This document shows positions 24,407-36,171 of a stretch of DNA of 64,000 nucleotides, one piece after another. Numbering within the stretch: position 1 is the stretch's first letter; every line of letters starts with the position of its first letter. The notes below the pieces were generated by a model, which saw only the letters and a program-made list of their open reading frames with translations, made no database searches and was not told the DNA's origin. Source of the stretch: Tribonema minus (lineage: Eukaryota > Sar > Xanthophyceae > Tribonematales > Tribonemataceae). The stretch lies in NCBI GenBank assembly GCA_017506865.1, contig JAFCMP010000066.1, positions 186,001 to 250,000 on the forward strand. The letters run 5' to 3'. The position numbers and the translations under genes were made by a program.

Positions 24407-27400
24407 TAGCTGTAAGGAATCTACATGTCGTATGACAGTCTGAAAGTGTCGCAACGACAACCACTCAAACGCCACCGCCGCCAAATGGCATCTCGGGGTC
24501 CTCCCCTACGTCCTCCTCCATGTGCCCCCCCCCCTGGATTCTGCCATGTGTGTCATGACACGGCCAGAGTACGCCATGTGGAGCGCTGCCGACAGTGCCG
24601 AGCGTAAGCGCGCCAGGGCGATGCCCTTGAGAGCTTTAGGGCGCGCTCCTCCGGGCACTGACATCCTGCTGGCATACTCCGTCGCCACAGCCTCCAGCAG
24701 CTTCCGCCCCAGCTCCCCGATGCTGCCAAATGACCCTATTGCCAAAGTGGCAAGTTTGTAGCAATTCTGATCATAATGACCAGAATAGTGGGTAGTCTTG
24801 GCGGCCTCCTGGTCGCGGCAGCATCGCTCAGGGTCTGCTGCAGTCTTCGTCGCCCGCGACGCCACCTGTGCCTCGAAGCAGGTAACGTCCACCATGAGCG
24901 GTAGGTGGCGTGTCGGGTCGTCGTAGCCGGTCACCGGGAAGGCGTCGGCAGGCAGCACGATGTCCATCCTGCGACTCCCCGGCGGCCCGGCGGACCCCAG
25001 AAACGGCGTGTAGTCCTCGTCAACCAGTCCCGTTTTGAGGTATTGCCGCAGGATGCGCTGCGTGGCCCTCTTGACGCTATTATGGACGATGGTGTCGTGC
25101 GCCTTGACGCGTGGCGCTTGACATAGCCGTGCATGCAGGGTGCCGCCCGGCGACTTCCCGCACAGCTTGCAGCCTGTCGTCTGTTCCTCTACTCCGATGG
25201 CGCGTTTGACGGCCAGTTGCCAGGATAGGCCGTCGAACGAAGCCGTTGTGGAGTACATGGGCTCGTTGAGGAATGCCATGCCGATCGAGTGCATGTGGCG
25301 CTGCGACCGGAATCGAGCAAGTGCTTGCGTGCGTTGCGTGCCCTGCGGCAGCTGTTGCAGGTCCGCCTCCACCTTATCTGCAAGCTCGGTAGCGACGGCA
25401 AGCGCACTCTGATTGGGGCGCTTCAGGCTACACTGCAACTGCAGAGCACTGACGTCAAGTACGCAAACAGCCTCCGCACCAGTGCCACCACCTGCTGTCG
25501 GCCGCAGCGGCGGCTGCTGCGTAGGTGGTTGCTGCTGCAGTGGCGTTAGCGCTGGTGGCAGTGTATGTTCCAGCTTGTCACCTGTTGCTGCACGTAGGGA
25601 TGCGGCAGCTGTGGCGATCGTCCGCATGAGGGGCAGGCGCGCCACCTCTGCTGCTGCTGCGCCTTGTAGCATTGCTGGTGTGGAACGCGCAGCGCCTGCA
25701 TTGACGGCTGCCGTGCGCTGGTGCTGCAGCTGCGCCGCCTGCCGTTGCTGCTGCTGCCAGTGGTGTTGCTGCTGCCGCAGGTGTTGGTGCAGCACCTGCC
25801 GCATTGGCCGCTGCCACCGCCATTGCCGCTGTCGCAGCCGGCATGATTGCGGCGCCGCCTGCCGACGCTGCTCCTGTTGCAGGTGCTGCAGCAGCCCTAG
25901 TAGGGCCTGGAGCAGCTGTGTTGCCTATGCCCGCAGCAGCTGCTGTTGATGCTGCAGTTAGTGATGCCGCCGAGGCCACTTGAGGTGCAACATGTGCTGC
26001 AGCTGCTGCAGCAGCTTCTGATGCTGGAGCAGCTGCTGCTGCCGCCGCCGCTGCTGCCGCCGGAGTAGGTGCGCCGTGCGCCGCCGCTGCTGCTGCCGCT
26101 GGTGCCGCCTGTGCTGCCGCCGCGGCCCCTGATCCAGCGGCAGCTGCGTCGTGTGTTGCCGGAAAGGCTGCGCCATAAGCGCGGCCTGCCGCTGATGCAG
26201 TTGCTGCTGCCGGAGCGGTCGCGCCTCCACTGGCAACCGCCGCTGCCGCTGTAACAGTTGCCGCTGCTGATGCTGCTGGTGCTGGTGCTGCTGCCGCTGC
26301 TGCCGGTGCCGCTTGTGTTGCCGCATCCTCAGCAGCGTCGTCTGCAGCCGCTTGAGGAGCCGCCTGCTGCATCACCCCCGCCCATCCAGAGAGTGCTGGT
26401 TGCAGCGCTTGCAACGTGCCCGCCACATACGCAGCATCAGCGATGTCGCAGGCGCTGGTAATGCCAGGCCGCCATGCCGTGTTGGGAGTCGCGCTTGCTG
26501 TAAGGCTGGGTCGTGTGCTGCCAGATGGAAGTGGGCCCCACTTTGCTCAAACTGGTGCCAGGTCTGGCCTGGTGGCTGCAGGCCCATTGAGTGCTCAAGC
26601 ACCCACTGCGTGACACGATCCCACTCCTTGGCGGCTGGCGCTGTCTGCGTAGTGGGAATGGTGCGCAGGCAGTACGTCATGCGAGGCACCACGCAGTAGC
26701 GCAGTAACCTGAACATAGCCCTCGGAGATGTCAGGCGCGCGCATCGCTCTGCGAATCAAGCCCCTGCCCCGCCTGCACCCGCTTCCCTGCGCAGCCATGC
26801 GTCCTCAAAGCTGCTGTGGCCCACCGACACCCCCAGCAACACAGCTCCACGGTTCTGATTTTCATCCGTATCCCCCACTAGCTGAACGCCCAGCTGCTGC
26901 AGCAGTTGCCGCTCGTGGTCTGTCACCACATGCCCCCTGCCAGGCAGCGCGCGTGACTTGGTGAGGTTTAGCTCCAGCCCCACCTCCGCAAAGTGTTGTT
27001 TGAGCTGCGCCACCGCCTGTATGTCATCCTGAGTCAGCGTGCAAGCGCCTGTTCGGACGTTGGCATCGTCCATGTAGGCGCCCATCCGCCTCCGCGCGCG
27101 CTGCGCGGCTGCCGCCTCATTGAACCGTTTCAAGCACTGAGCAATGGCGCCGCAGAAGAGCATCGGTGCTGCGGGGCCCCCCTGCTCAAACCCGCGCTGA
27201 GACATGATGATGCGCGTGGAGCCGTCGACGGCTGGAACAGCAGGCGTGGCCGAGTGCGAACGTATGTGCCGATGAAGTAGTCGAGGAAGTCCGGCAGCTG
27301 TGCTGCTACCCATTCCGCTGCCGCCAGGACGAACACCATGTTGAAGGCATTCTTGAGGTCCAGCATGAACTGCCAGTGACCAAGCTCATACGCGAGTTTG

Positions 27401-27844
27401 CCGGCCATGGCCGCTTTCTCCGCTCCTGCTGAGACGGCTACCCCATACTGCCCGTCTGGCTCAAGGAGCTCCGCCAGGAAGTCTTTGCGGTCTGCCACGT
27501 ACACCGAAGTGCATAGTCGCTGCAGCACCTCGCCGCAAACGATGGGCCGCTGCTTAGCTGTAACATCTTCCTGTTGTTCTGCAAGTGGCGTCAGGCGCCC
27601 CGCGCCATGCAACTGCCAGAAGGCATCCGGCAGCCGCGCAGCCTCCCGCATAACGGCCTGAAGCCACCGTGTGAGGACAGCAGCAAACTCATGCCGTCCC
27701 CAGCTTGTGCGTAGCGCATCCTGCAGGTGGCTGTAGCGCAGCCCCGATGGGCCTGCTCCACTGTAAGGGCTTGCTCGCTGGATGCTTGGCAACCGTCTCT
27801 GGCTCAATTGTACATGTGCCAGCACATTCTGCTTGCAAGCTAGA

Positions 27845-27905
27845 CATCCACCACCATCTGGGCTTTTTCGCGCCCCAAGCGAGGATTAATAGAAAGTGTA
27901 TGATG
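27845..27905 (+). repeat. Terminal motif, right end of the LINE (inverted)
   Basis: The plus-strand sequence CATCTGGGCTTTTTCGCG and its AT-rich tail match the left-end motif in inverted orientation, with a few mismatches. Confidence 0.85.
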
Positions 27906-28549
27906 TTCTGCTCATAAACTGCTGCCTCAAAACCTGCACTGAGTCCGCTTGTCACATGCTGCTCTGCGGCGGTTGCTCACCTTTGTTTTGCCTTGATGAG
28001 CAGTGTTGCACGGGCACATTACATCAAGTTATGGTGGTGCTAAGCTCATGCTCAGAAGTTTGTGCTGCTGCCATTCACAGCACTACCATACCCGACAGGC
28101 ACAGGCCTGGATTGCACGACTCAAGGCAAGCAGCAGCAGCAGCAGCGGAGCAGCAGCAGCAGGAGCAGAGCGACGCAGCCGGGGAGAGTATGTCGTGTGT
28201 GTGTATGCACAAAAAGCCTGTCTGCGCGGCATGCAACCCTGCACCAGCATCCATGCCTTGCTAGGCAGTACCTAGCATGGAAATCGTCGCATGTGCACCC
28301 CCCCCCCCCCCCCCCACCCGTCCCCCCTGCCCCCCAAACTACTCACTCAATTGTGACTACAGATTCAGGCAGTCTGTGAAGACAGGGGATGGCGGCTGTG
28401 CGGCTGGGAGTATTGGCCAGTCTGGCTGAGGCGGGGAGGTGGGAGTGGTACCTCGCGAAGCACATGGACATTTGATCGTGAACAAGGTGGCATGCCAGCT
28501 GCGAGGGTGCGCAGCGGAGCTCACTGCAGCGCTCGCCGCAACAGCAGCG
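27906..28549. other. No gene; microsatellite and poly-C
   Basis: No gene is supported. A CAG-type microsatellite lies at about 28128-28165 and an 18-bp C-run at 28298-28315. Confidence 0.5.
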
Positions 28550-28805
28550 ATGCTCAGCACCAGCACAGCAGCGCTCAACCAGCGCGCGCGTACTGCCTCA
28601 CTGGCGGCACTCAACACTGAGACTGCGGCGCACGTGCGCGGCCGAACCACTACTCAGCATCGTGACAGCACACAGCGCTCTCAGCAGCAGCGCTCAGCTC
28701 CCACCCCCTCTACAGCAGCGCTCCGAACCCAAATAGCGGCGCGCGTATTCCGGACAGCAGCGCTCAACAGGCTGACAGCAGCGCTCCGCATGACAAAAGA
28801 ATGCA
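28550..28805. repeat. Degenerate CAGCAGCGCTC repeats in 3' flank
   Basis: The word CAGCAGCGCTC(A/C) recurs about every 40-50 bp just beyond the stop of the SEP-UBX gene. On the gene's sense strand it reads GAGCGCTGCTG. Similar words occur in the 3' flanks of the 56.9-kb gene and of ubiquilin. Confidence 0.65.
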
Positions 28806-28809
28806 GCGC

Positions 28810-31800
28810 TCAGCACAGTTTTTGCGTGAGCTGCGCCCCCGCAAGACCCGCAGCCTGCAGCGTTTGCGAGAAGTCCGTGATGACGGCGGGGGGGTAGCCC
28901 CCGAGCAGCACGAAGGGGGTCGCGCCGGCGCCCTCGCTGCGGAATGACAGAAAAGAGACCGCAGGGATAGAAATGCCAGCGGGTGAGATGTGACAGTGGC
29001 GAACACGTCAAGCGTTGAAGACGGCCGCGATTCTTAGCTCATTAGAGCCCGCTTGAGCCAGGGTATAGTCCGTCCCTCCCCACCCCCCTCGAAACATGAA
29101 GATATCATCTTCCCATATGGGCGTTGGCAGCCGCCGGTGCAGGGTCGCCAGGTTCGTTGCTGCAGCGGCACTTCCTGGGTGCCAGCAGCGCACAGCGGCA
29201 GGCCGGTTGGCGGCTTGCTCCTCAGATTCACTGTGTGCAGCCACATCAGCATCGCCACAAAGGAATGGAATGGGGGGTACCGCGGACTCTGGGGCAGAGA
29301 GGCAAGCATGCGCGTGTGTGCAAAGAGGATGGGTGGAGCCAGCGTCGTGGTGACAGACAGAGGGACAGCCGGCGCGAATCGCTGCCGCAGCTCTAGCTTC
29401 GCGTGGACGGTGACCATGCTGAAAGCGGCAATCGCGCATGGCCAGGTAGCATTCCTGCATGAAGCTCTGACAAGGTGGCTTCACATGGGCGCCACAAATG
29501 GATGCGACATTGCTGCCAGGCACGGGCAGCTGCATCGCGCCTAGCTGCCCGTGCTTGACAGCGGTGTCGCACAGATCGGTGGCGCCTAAGTGAAACCACA
29601 TTGTCAGAGCTTTACGCAGGCACGCTACCTGGCCATGCGCGATGGCCGCTCTTTTAGCATGGTCACCGTCCGCGTGAAGCTGGAGCTGAGAAAGAGCTAG
29701 GGCGAGGGTTAGGTTTGAAAGGGGTAGCGCCGGTGAGGCATTGTTAATCTTCGGATTTGCCCATTGTTGGCCAAGGCCCTCGCATCAAGAGACTTTGATT
29801 GACCTTTCCGCCGTTCTCTGTAACTAGGCCGCTATGCGTGCACAATGCTGCAGTCTGCAATTGCACTACCGAGGTGTCAGTGCGAGCGCGTTGAGCGCAC
29901 TCCAGCAGTACGCGTAGTGTCCGCCAACCTCTCATCCTCACAACCTGCGTCAACTCTGCGGCACTTCGGTGCAGCACAATGCCATGCGCCTGAAGCGCAA
30001 AGCATGACACCGAAGCAGCACGGTTGCAGCATCGGTCAGCAAAGCTCAGTGCGAGCGCGTTGAGTGCACTCAGCAGTACGAATAGCGTCCCCCAGACTCT
30101 TGACCTCACAGCCCGCGTGCACTCTGGTATCTCCGTGTAACACAATGCCATGCGCCTAAAGCGCAAAGGATGACACCGAAGCAGTACGGTTGCAACACCG
30201 GTCAGCAAAGCTATCAATGCTCCTGCGAACCATACAACATCCCCACCAAGACCTGCCCACAGCCGTTGGGCGTTTGCTGATGGCACACTTTGATGTCTGA
30301 AACTGTTTTGTAATTTTTGTTTCTCCGCATCATTGAGGCAATACCTTTTCAGCCCCTATCTGAAGATGCAGGGTGCCCTGCATGACGCCCACACAATTCA
30401 TGTACATGAGTTCATGTACATGTATTACAGAACATGAATTCATGTATGTGCATGACGGCGCAAGGCGTTATATTACTCGGCGACGCACCTGTGCATGAAT
30501 GCCTGGCATTTGCTTGCAGTAAAGTAAAAACACACAGTCACCTGGCGTTACTCACATGGGACAAGTGCAGGTTAAAGTCCAAAAAGCCGATGGACCTGCG
30601 TAATGCATGCATGATTCAAAGACAACAGCTTACGGAACCCCTCGTTGACATGCCACAACGCACCTGTGTATGAAAGCTTGAACATCTCTGCAGGGTGGGG
30701 AGCAGCAAAACGGCGGAAAACGCGGGACAACAAAGAGGACGTCAGCACCCGCAGCGCACCGCCCCTGCACCAACATGCTATTAACATGGTTGTGGCAGTG
30801 AAACACAGCACTCGCGCAGACTCTTCATCAATCATGTGCAGATTCAAATAACAACATAAGCGTCTGCTCATGACACTCATCATCATGTGTGCAAACCAGA
30901 TACCAGTGGTTCTACTTGGGTGTGCCACGCGCCTGTGCGGACTTGCAGTTGACCTGCGCCCTGAGCAGCACCCGAGGCCATGATAAACACTTTGAAGTAC
31001 TTCAAAGCGCAGTCGCATTGAATTTAAGAGCATGCTTATCATCTCACGGTGTGTGACAGGTCGAGCCGTGCCCTCAGGCGGCGCACACAATACACTATCC
31101 GTGGCCCTATCGCGCAGTGCACCGCCTGCCGGCGTAAAACACGTCAAGCGGCTCCAACACGAGGTACCTACTTCTGAACCATGCCTCACAATGTACTTCA
31201 CCTGAGGCGATTGCCAATGCGTATGCAGCCGCGTTTGAGTTGTCGCAAGATGTGCGTACACTATGGCAGCAAGCTTGACAGACAGAATCTGGACAGGTTA
31301 AGCAGTGCTGCCACGAGGTACTTTTGAACCATGCTTCACATGTATATGGCCTGAGGCGATCGTCAAGGCGCTTTAAGACGTTTCGAGTCGTCACGATATG
31401 CATGTAGACTCTGGCAGCAAGCTTAACATCAACCATCTGGGCGTTTTCGCGCCCCAAGCGGTAAATGCAGTATATCACCTGACGGCACGCGACAGGTTTG
31501 AGCCGTGCCCTCAGGCACCGCATACAAATTCGCTTCTCGCACGGTGCATCACCTGACGGCGTAGGCAGGGTTGAACGGTGACACGAGGTGCTTCGGTGCT
31601 CATGAGGTACATCACCTGACGGCGTGTGACAGGTTGAGCCGTGCCCTCAACGGTACAGCGTGCAATTCATCTAGTCCCTTGCGCAACAAAGCACTTCTTT
31701 TGCTTCTTTCTGAACCATTTTGCACATGAAAACAAAAAAACGTACATTTTCAGAATATGTATAATCGGAGGATTCCTAGTTGATCGAACGTCTTGTGCAA

Positions 31801-34800
31801 CGTTCTTCTGAAATTCATCACCTGACGGTGTGCGACAGGTTGAGCCGTGCCCTCAGGCGGCGCCCGTCGGCCAGCCGGATCTGCAGCGTCGTCACGGGCT
31901 GAGCGTCATCGACAACGGGCGGCGCGCCCACCTCGTCCGCGCCCGCAATTGCCGCCGCCGCGGGGGCAGTGCTCGACCTGCAGATCATCACCATCATCAA
32001 ATCAACAACAATTATGGTATGCATTAAACTAAGCCGCCGCGGGGGCAGTGCTCGACCTGCGGATCATCACCATCATCAAATTAATAACAATTGTGGTATT
32101 CATTGAACTAAGCCACTGCGGGGGTAGTGCTCCGCTTGCGGATCATCACCATCGTCAAATCAACAACAAGCATGTTATGGCTTAGGCCGCCGCCGTGGGG
32201 GCAGAGCTCGACCCGCGGATCAGCTTCATCAATGACGTGAGTTTCCATCACCGCATGCGTGCATGAGTCTGTGTCTTCTTTGTTTGCAGAGCGCATGCCC
32301 GCGCTGCAATGCTCAGCAAGGCAGTGCGCGACCTGCGGATCATCACTTTCTGAGGCTGTAGATGCTACCTACCCCATGGTTTGCCCCTCCCCTCCGAACG
32401 GTACGTACGCCGGCGTAGGAGGCGGTACGTAGTCCTCGTTGCGCCTGTCCGCCAGCTTGACATGCACCTCCCCGCGCCCCTTGCCCAAGCCGTCCGCGAG
32501 CTCCCGGGGAACGATTCTACGTAGGATTAGAAACAGGGCTGGGGTAAGCGGCGGGGGTCGCCAAAGGGCGCCAGAGCTCAACAGGGGACTTGCATGCCAT
32601 CAATGCAAGCCGTTGATCAGCAAGATATAGGGTTGAGGTTGATTTAGGCTCAGGGTCGCGCCCAGGGCTAGCGTCTAAACTCAGACGGCCTTGGCGCAAC
32701 TGACTTTGGGTTTCGAGCCCCACCTAAACTAGTTTAGCCATGGCGCAATTGGCGCAACTCTATTAAGGCTTATAGCGCTTCTACAGTCACTACTAAGGCC
32801 CATACAGCTTACATAAGGACAAGGGTTAGGGTTACGGGCATGGCTAACCCTAGTTAAAGCACTAACCCTAGGCACAACTCTCGAGTACACTCACGAGTAA
32901 TGAGTAATACTCGTGAGTAAGCGTGCGAGTATCGCCAGTTGCGCCACAAGTCACTTGCCGGGGCAGCTGGCGCAACTGGCGCAACTCGCTGGCGCAACGT
33001 GTTTGGCGCAAGAGTTTAGTTTAGACGCTAGCCCTGGTCGCGCCGCTTGCCAGGCCGTCTGCGAGCTCCCGCTGCTTAGGCTTAGCGTTAGGGTTAGTGG
33101 CGCAGGAGTCGTCGAAGGGCACCAGAGCTCAGTAGGACGCTCGCATGACGCCAACGATGCAAGACGCTGGAAAGGAAAACCTAGTGATAGGGTTAGGGTT
33201 AGGGCTAAGTTAGGGGTAGGGTAGGGCTGAAGGGAATAGCCACCGCGGCGTCGGCGGAGCAGCTTGCGATCACATAAATGTCTGCAGAATGGTCCTGCAG
33301 AACGTTCCTGCGTCAGAGCGGCATTCATTGAGGGCAGCAGCGCTCGCAGGGCGCTTGCGTGGCGTTCATGATGCGCGGCGCTCTTTGAAGTTTGGCTCAC
33401 ATTCGATGGCTGCAGTGGCCTACGGCGCAACTAGTGATGAAGGAGCGCCGCCAGCATGATGGCCATGAGTCAAAATCACGAGTCAGAGTCATAATTTGTG
33501 GCCATGTCCGTCGTGACGCGCATGCCCATGCCAAGAGGCGCTAACGCGCCACAATCATTAACATATGAGCCACATGATGATTTATACACATTGCGTTACA
33601 CTGGATTTCATGGCAATGATGCAGCAGCGGGGCTCATAACAGGCATACAATCAGTCGCACATTCCTGTGGCAGAGTCTCGCAGAGTATAGTGTATAGTAG
33701 CAACGTGTCTGGTGCTCTTAGCGTTAGGGTTAGGTTGGGGTTGGGCTGGTGCTGCTACTCCAGGGACGATACAGTGTACTGTTGTCCATTGACAACTTCT
33801 GTGTATTCAGAGGATTACTAGGGTTGAGCACTGAGTCACTTCGTCGGCCTGTTGTGAATGGCACAGCAATCCAGGGGCCTGCACACCTTTGCGTACACGT
33901 TTGTGACGTGCTTGCAGTTACGAAGCTGCCCTCAAGATCGCACGCAAGCTTCAGATGTCGTGGCCACAAAGTATGATACATACATAAGGCGACAACTGAG
34001 CCCACTGAACTGCCGCAGAGGAACATGTTGCAGTGGGTTGAGGTTGGGCTGAGTCAACATTCAGGGTTGAAGTTGGGGAAGGTGTTTTTGAAAGCACGGG
34101 CTACTGCGGCCTGCCAGTATTCATCTTAGGGTTAGTCTGACCCTAAACCTAACCCCAAACCCTAACCTTAGTGCACCTCGGACAGCACTGGAGGCAGCAG
34201 CAGATGCGTTGCGCTATGTTTTCAAAGGGGCCTCCTGGGCACCTCACATTGCGCTCGTCTTGCTGATGCATTGAACAACTCTTTTCAAAGTATACTGGTA
34301 CGCGCTTCGCGACTCCTGCCATCATACAGTCGCGAGGGCAACAAGCGCGAAACAAGGCCACCCACTCACCCCTTGCCCAAGTCCCTCAGGAAGGGCTCAT
34401 TTGCGGGATCGTCCAAGCGCCGGAACGGGCCATCGTTCACCGTGAACCCCTGCCGATACATGAATATTGTGATCTGAGAGTCAGCCCCTTCCTCCCCCCC
34501 CTCCGCCGCCTCCTGATGGCTGCACAGCGCAAAAGCATCGGACAGCATGCACGCATTCATGTTACCATTGGACGAGCGCAAGTGGATGATGACTCTGGAT
34601 CTCTAAGACGAGGCGCACATGGGAGCGGTTGCCTGAAGTACGGCTCAACAGGTGGGGCATGCAAACAGCGCGTTAGCAGTTACATGGCAGTTACGGCCGT
34701 TGTGCCATTGTCCATTTTACTAGCATACCAGTTGAAACGTGCAACTGCGTGATAGCAGTTACAGCCGTTGCGCATTCATCTCGTGCCCCAAGATGAACAG

Positions 34801-35820
34801 CACGATGGCAGTTACAGCCTATAATGCTCTTACTTCACCACTGCAGAGTCTGAGCTTTGAGCATAGTAAAGTGGTGAGCAGGACAGCCTGCGCAGTGTGC
34901 TAGAGCTGGGGCGCACAGACTCGCAATCTGGTACCTACCTTCCCTGCTTGCAACACTATGCACAAGAGTAGGTACAGGATTGAACCGAATCACCAGCTGT
35001 AAAAAAGTGGGGGGGGCGGGGAACGCGCAAGGGCGCCAAGCGTCATGAAGTTCTGCAACTTCCTGTTGTCAAACGCAGGTGTCATCGGATACTTGCAATG
35101 TGCGACTTGTGCAGTACGCAGCATGCGGTACTCTCGTGGCATCCAGCAAGTGCTGCTCTGCTGCTGAACAACAAATGTGCGTTGCAAAAAATTCCAATTG
35201 ATGCTACACGGACGAACTTGTTGATTCCCGCGCTAAGCCAGAGCCCCTGCCTCGCTCCTGTACATCTAATCAGACGGATGCACAAGCAGCGGATGTACTT
35301 GCCTGCTGGCTCGCTGGAAAATGTCCTGTACCGGCGACCCAGCGCCCCCCCTCCTGCCTCCAGGTGGTCCCACCACTGCCAGGCCGCTGTAGTGAATGGG
35401 GAGCAGAGGCCGCAGGGGTGCGAGGACATGCTCGTGTTCAAGAGGTGCCAGATCATGGAATTGAAGTTCAACTAATTCAGGTAGCAGTAGCAAAAAAGCA
35501 AGATGGCAGCACAGGCTTTGACATGCTGGCGAGGAACGCTCGTGGATTCTGCCCGATCTGTCTTTGAAAGGCTCCGGATCCAAGCTACACTTCACACTTC
35601 AGATGTTGAAGTTGAATATTAAATTGTATAGCCATTGCCACGAGTTCGTTGGCCTGGACTGTGCCAATGACCCATCCTGATATCGTCAGACATGCGCTCA
35701 CCTGCCACCGTGCTGAGCAGAGTTGCCGCCCGCGTAATACTCCTGCCCCTCGTCCTCGCTGTCCGCTTCCTCCTCCTCTTTCTTCTTCTTGAGGCTGTCT
35801 AGGGTGGCCATGCGACTCAT
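28810..35820 (-). CDS. SEP-UBX domain Cdc48/p97 adaptor (p47 / PUX4-like)
   Basis: This is an adaptor that binds Cdc48/p97 through its UBX and SEP domains in ubiquitin-dependent or membrane-fusion work. Exons on the minus strand are 35820-35702, 35386-35303, 34519-34370, 32516-32373, 31977-31822 and 28936-28810, all phase 2 at junctions. The first exon gives MSRMATLDSLKKKK, then an acidic run and GQEYYAGG, the signature of p47/Shp1/PUX proteins, without an N-terminal UBA. The second ends PVQDIFQRAS. The SEP domain spans about residues 83-165 (FMYRQGFTVNDGP, FVRDLGKG-like end, YVPFGGEGQTMG). The UBX begins VTTLQIRLADGRRL and ends PFVLLGGYPPAV..TLQAAGL before the stop at 28810. About 15-20 residues of the central UBX are missing, so one small exon probably lies undetected between 28936 and 31822. 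Intron 2 looks like a GC-AG intron. It is head-to-head with ubiquilin. Confidence 0.9.
29385..29700. repeat. Foldback of two ankyrin-like fragments
   Basis: Arms of about 150 bp (29385-29537 and 29545-29700) are imperfect reverse complements meeting at GGCACGGGCAGCTG / CTAGCTGCCCGTGC. Each arm, read inward, encodes GATxxCDxAxxHGQL, which resembles one ankyrin-type repeat. It sits within the last large intron of the SEP-UBX gene and could be a foldback element or an inverted duplication of an ankyrin exon. Confidence 0.75.
29870..30230 (-). repeat. Tandem duplication, about 175-bp unit
   Basis: Two units (about 29870-30050 and 30045-30230) share CAGTGCGAGCGCGTTGAG, the AATGCCATGCGCCT word and the GACACCGAAGCAG word. 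The minus strand is open across both units but has no ATG start, so I do not call a gene. Confidence 0.75.
31055..31660 (-). repeat. Copies of UBX exon 5 3' edge and flank
   Basis: Repeats of the exon 5 end (true edge 31822), with the word GAGCCGTGCCCTCAGGC, occur at about 31055-31130, 31470-31520 and 31610-31650. A second internal duplication (about 31140-31260 and 31320-31440) shares GGCAGCAAGCTT words. All lie downstream of the exon in transcript direction. A diverged copy of the LINE terminal motif lies at 31436-31475. Confidence 0.75.
32033..32345 (-). repeat. Serial copies of UBX exon 5 5' edge
   Basis: Repeats of the exon 5 start and acceptor (true edge 31977), sharing GCGGGGGCAGTGCTCGACC and GATCATCACCATC, lie at about 32033-32110, 32112-32180, 32190-32235 and 32320-32345, upstream of the exon in transcript direction. 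Confidence 0.85.
33010..33160 (-). repeat. Copy of exon 4 5' edge region of the SEP-UBX gene
   Basis: This segment resembles 32470-32640, sharing CCGTCTGCGAGCTCCC and CACCAGAGCTCA, which includes the exon 4 acceptor area. TTAGGG units occur inside it and just after it (33070-33090, 33185-33215). Confidence 0.65.
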
Positions 35821-36171
35821 GGCTGCAGCTGTGTGCGATGCGCCGCCGCTGTGTGCTTGTCAGGATCTAACTTGCCTCACACACTCCGAGATTGCTTGCA
35901 ATATGATCAAGCCAACGCAAGATCCGACTGAGCATCATCGACTGCGAATTCGACGACTTCCAGAGAGTTGACACTTCTCGGATTTGCAATTGAGTTTCTA
36001 CAGGGCTCGTGTAGCCACAGCAGAAAACCTCTACAAGTCAGGGCCAGATTACCGACACTGCCATCGTCAGCTGCCCGCCGCCAGCTGCGTTGCGACTCTC
36101 TCCGGCTTTCTACGGCGTCTCGCTCAGAGCAACACGGGACAGCAACTGGCAGCAGTTAACGCCTGCCGACG
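35821..36171. promoter_or_regulatory. Divergent intergenic region between SEP-UBX gene and ubiquilin
   Basis: These 351 bp separate the two start codons and must hold the promoters and 5' UTRs of both genes. I see no clear TATA box. The stretch is moderate in GC and free of the exon-edge repeats seen elsewhere. A shared bidirectional promoter is an inference from spacing. Confidence 0.6.

Larger units (their letters stand above)
24350..27905 (-). mobile_element. LINE-type retroelement with restriction-like endonuclease
   Basis: On the minus strand the order is reverse transcriptase (about 27825-26750), a post-RT region with ARLPTRHGGL (26716-26400), an Ala/Gln-rich linker (26390-25500), a CCHC-like knuckle CKLCG..HARLC (about 25175-25120) and an endonuclease-like domain (RRMDIVLP then PLMVDVTCFE, about 24975-24880) ending near 24506. 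The RT has a YMDD catalytic box at 27076-27065. RT followed by zinc knuckle and restriction-like endonuclease is the layout of R2/NeSL/Dualen-type LINEs. Reading frame changes near 27250 and 26750 and the overlapping frames in the linker show it is decayed. The 3' tail ends in a motif with AATAAA that also occurs, inverted, at the other end. Confidence 0.85.

Noticed and set aside
25413-25949. Cys-rich plus-strand frame inside the LINE
   Set aside because: It is the antisense of the Ala/Gln-rich linker.
29744-30286. 180-codon minus-strand gene over the tandem duplication
   Set aside because: It has no ATG start, no domain and no splice sites, so it is kept only as a repeat.
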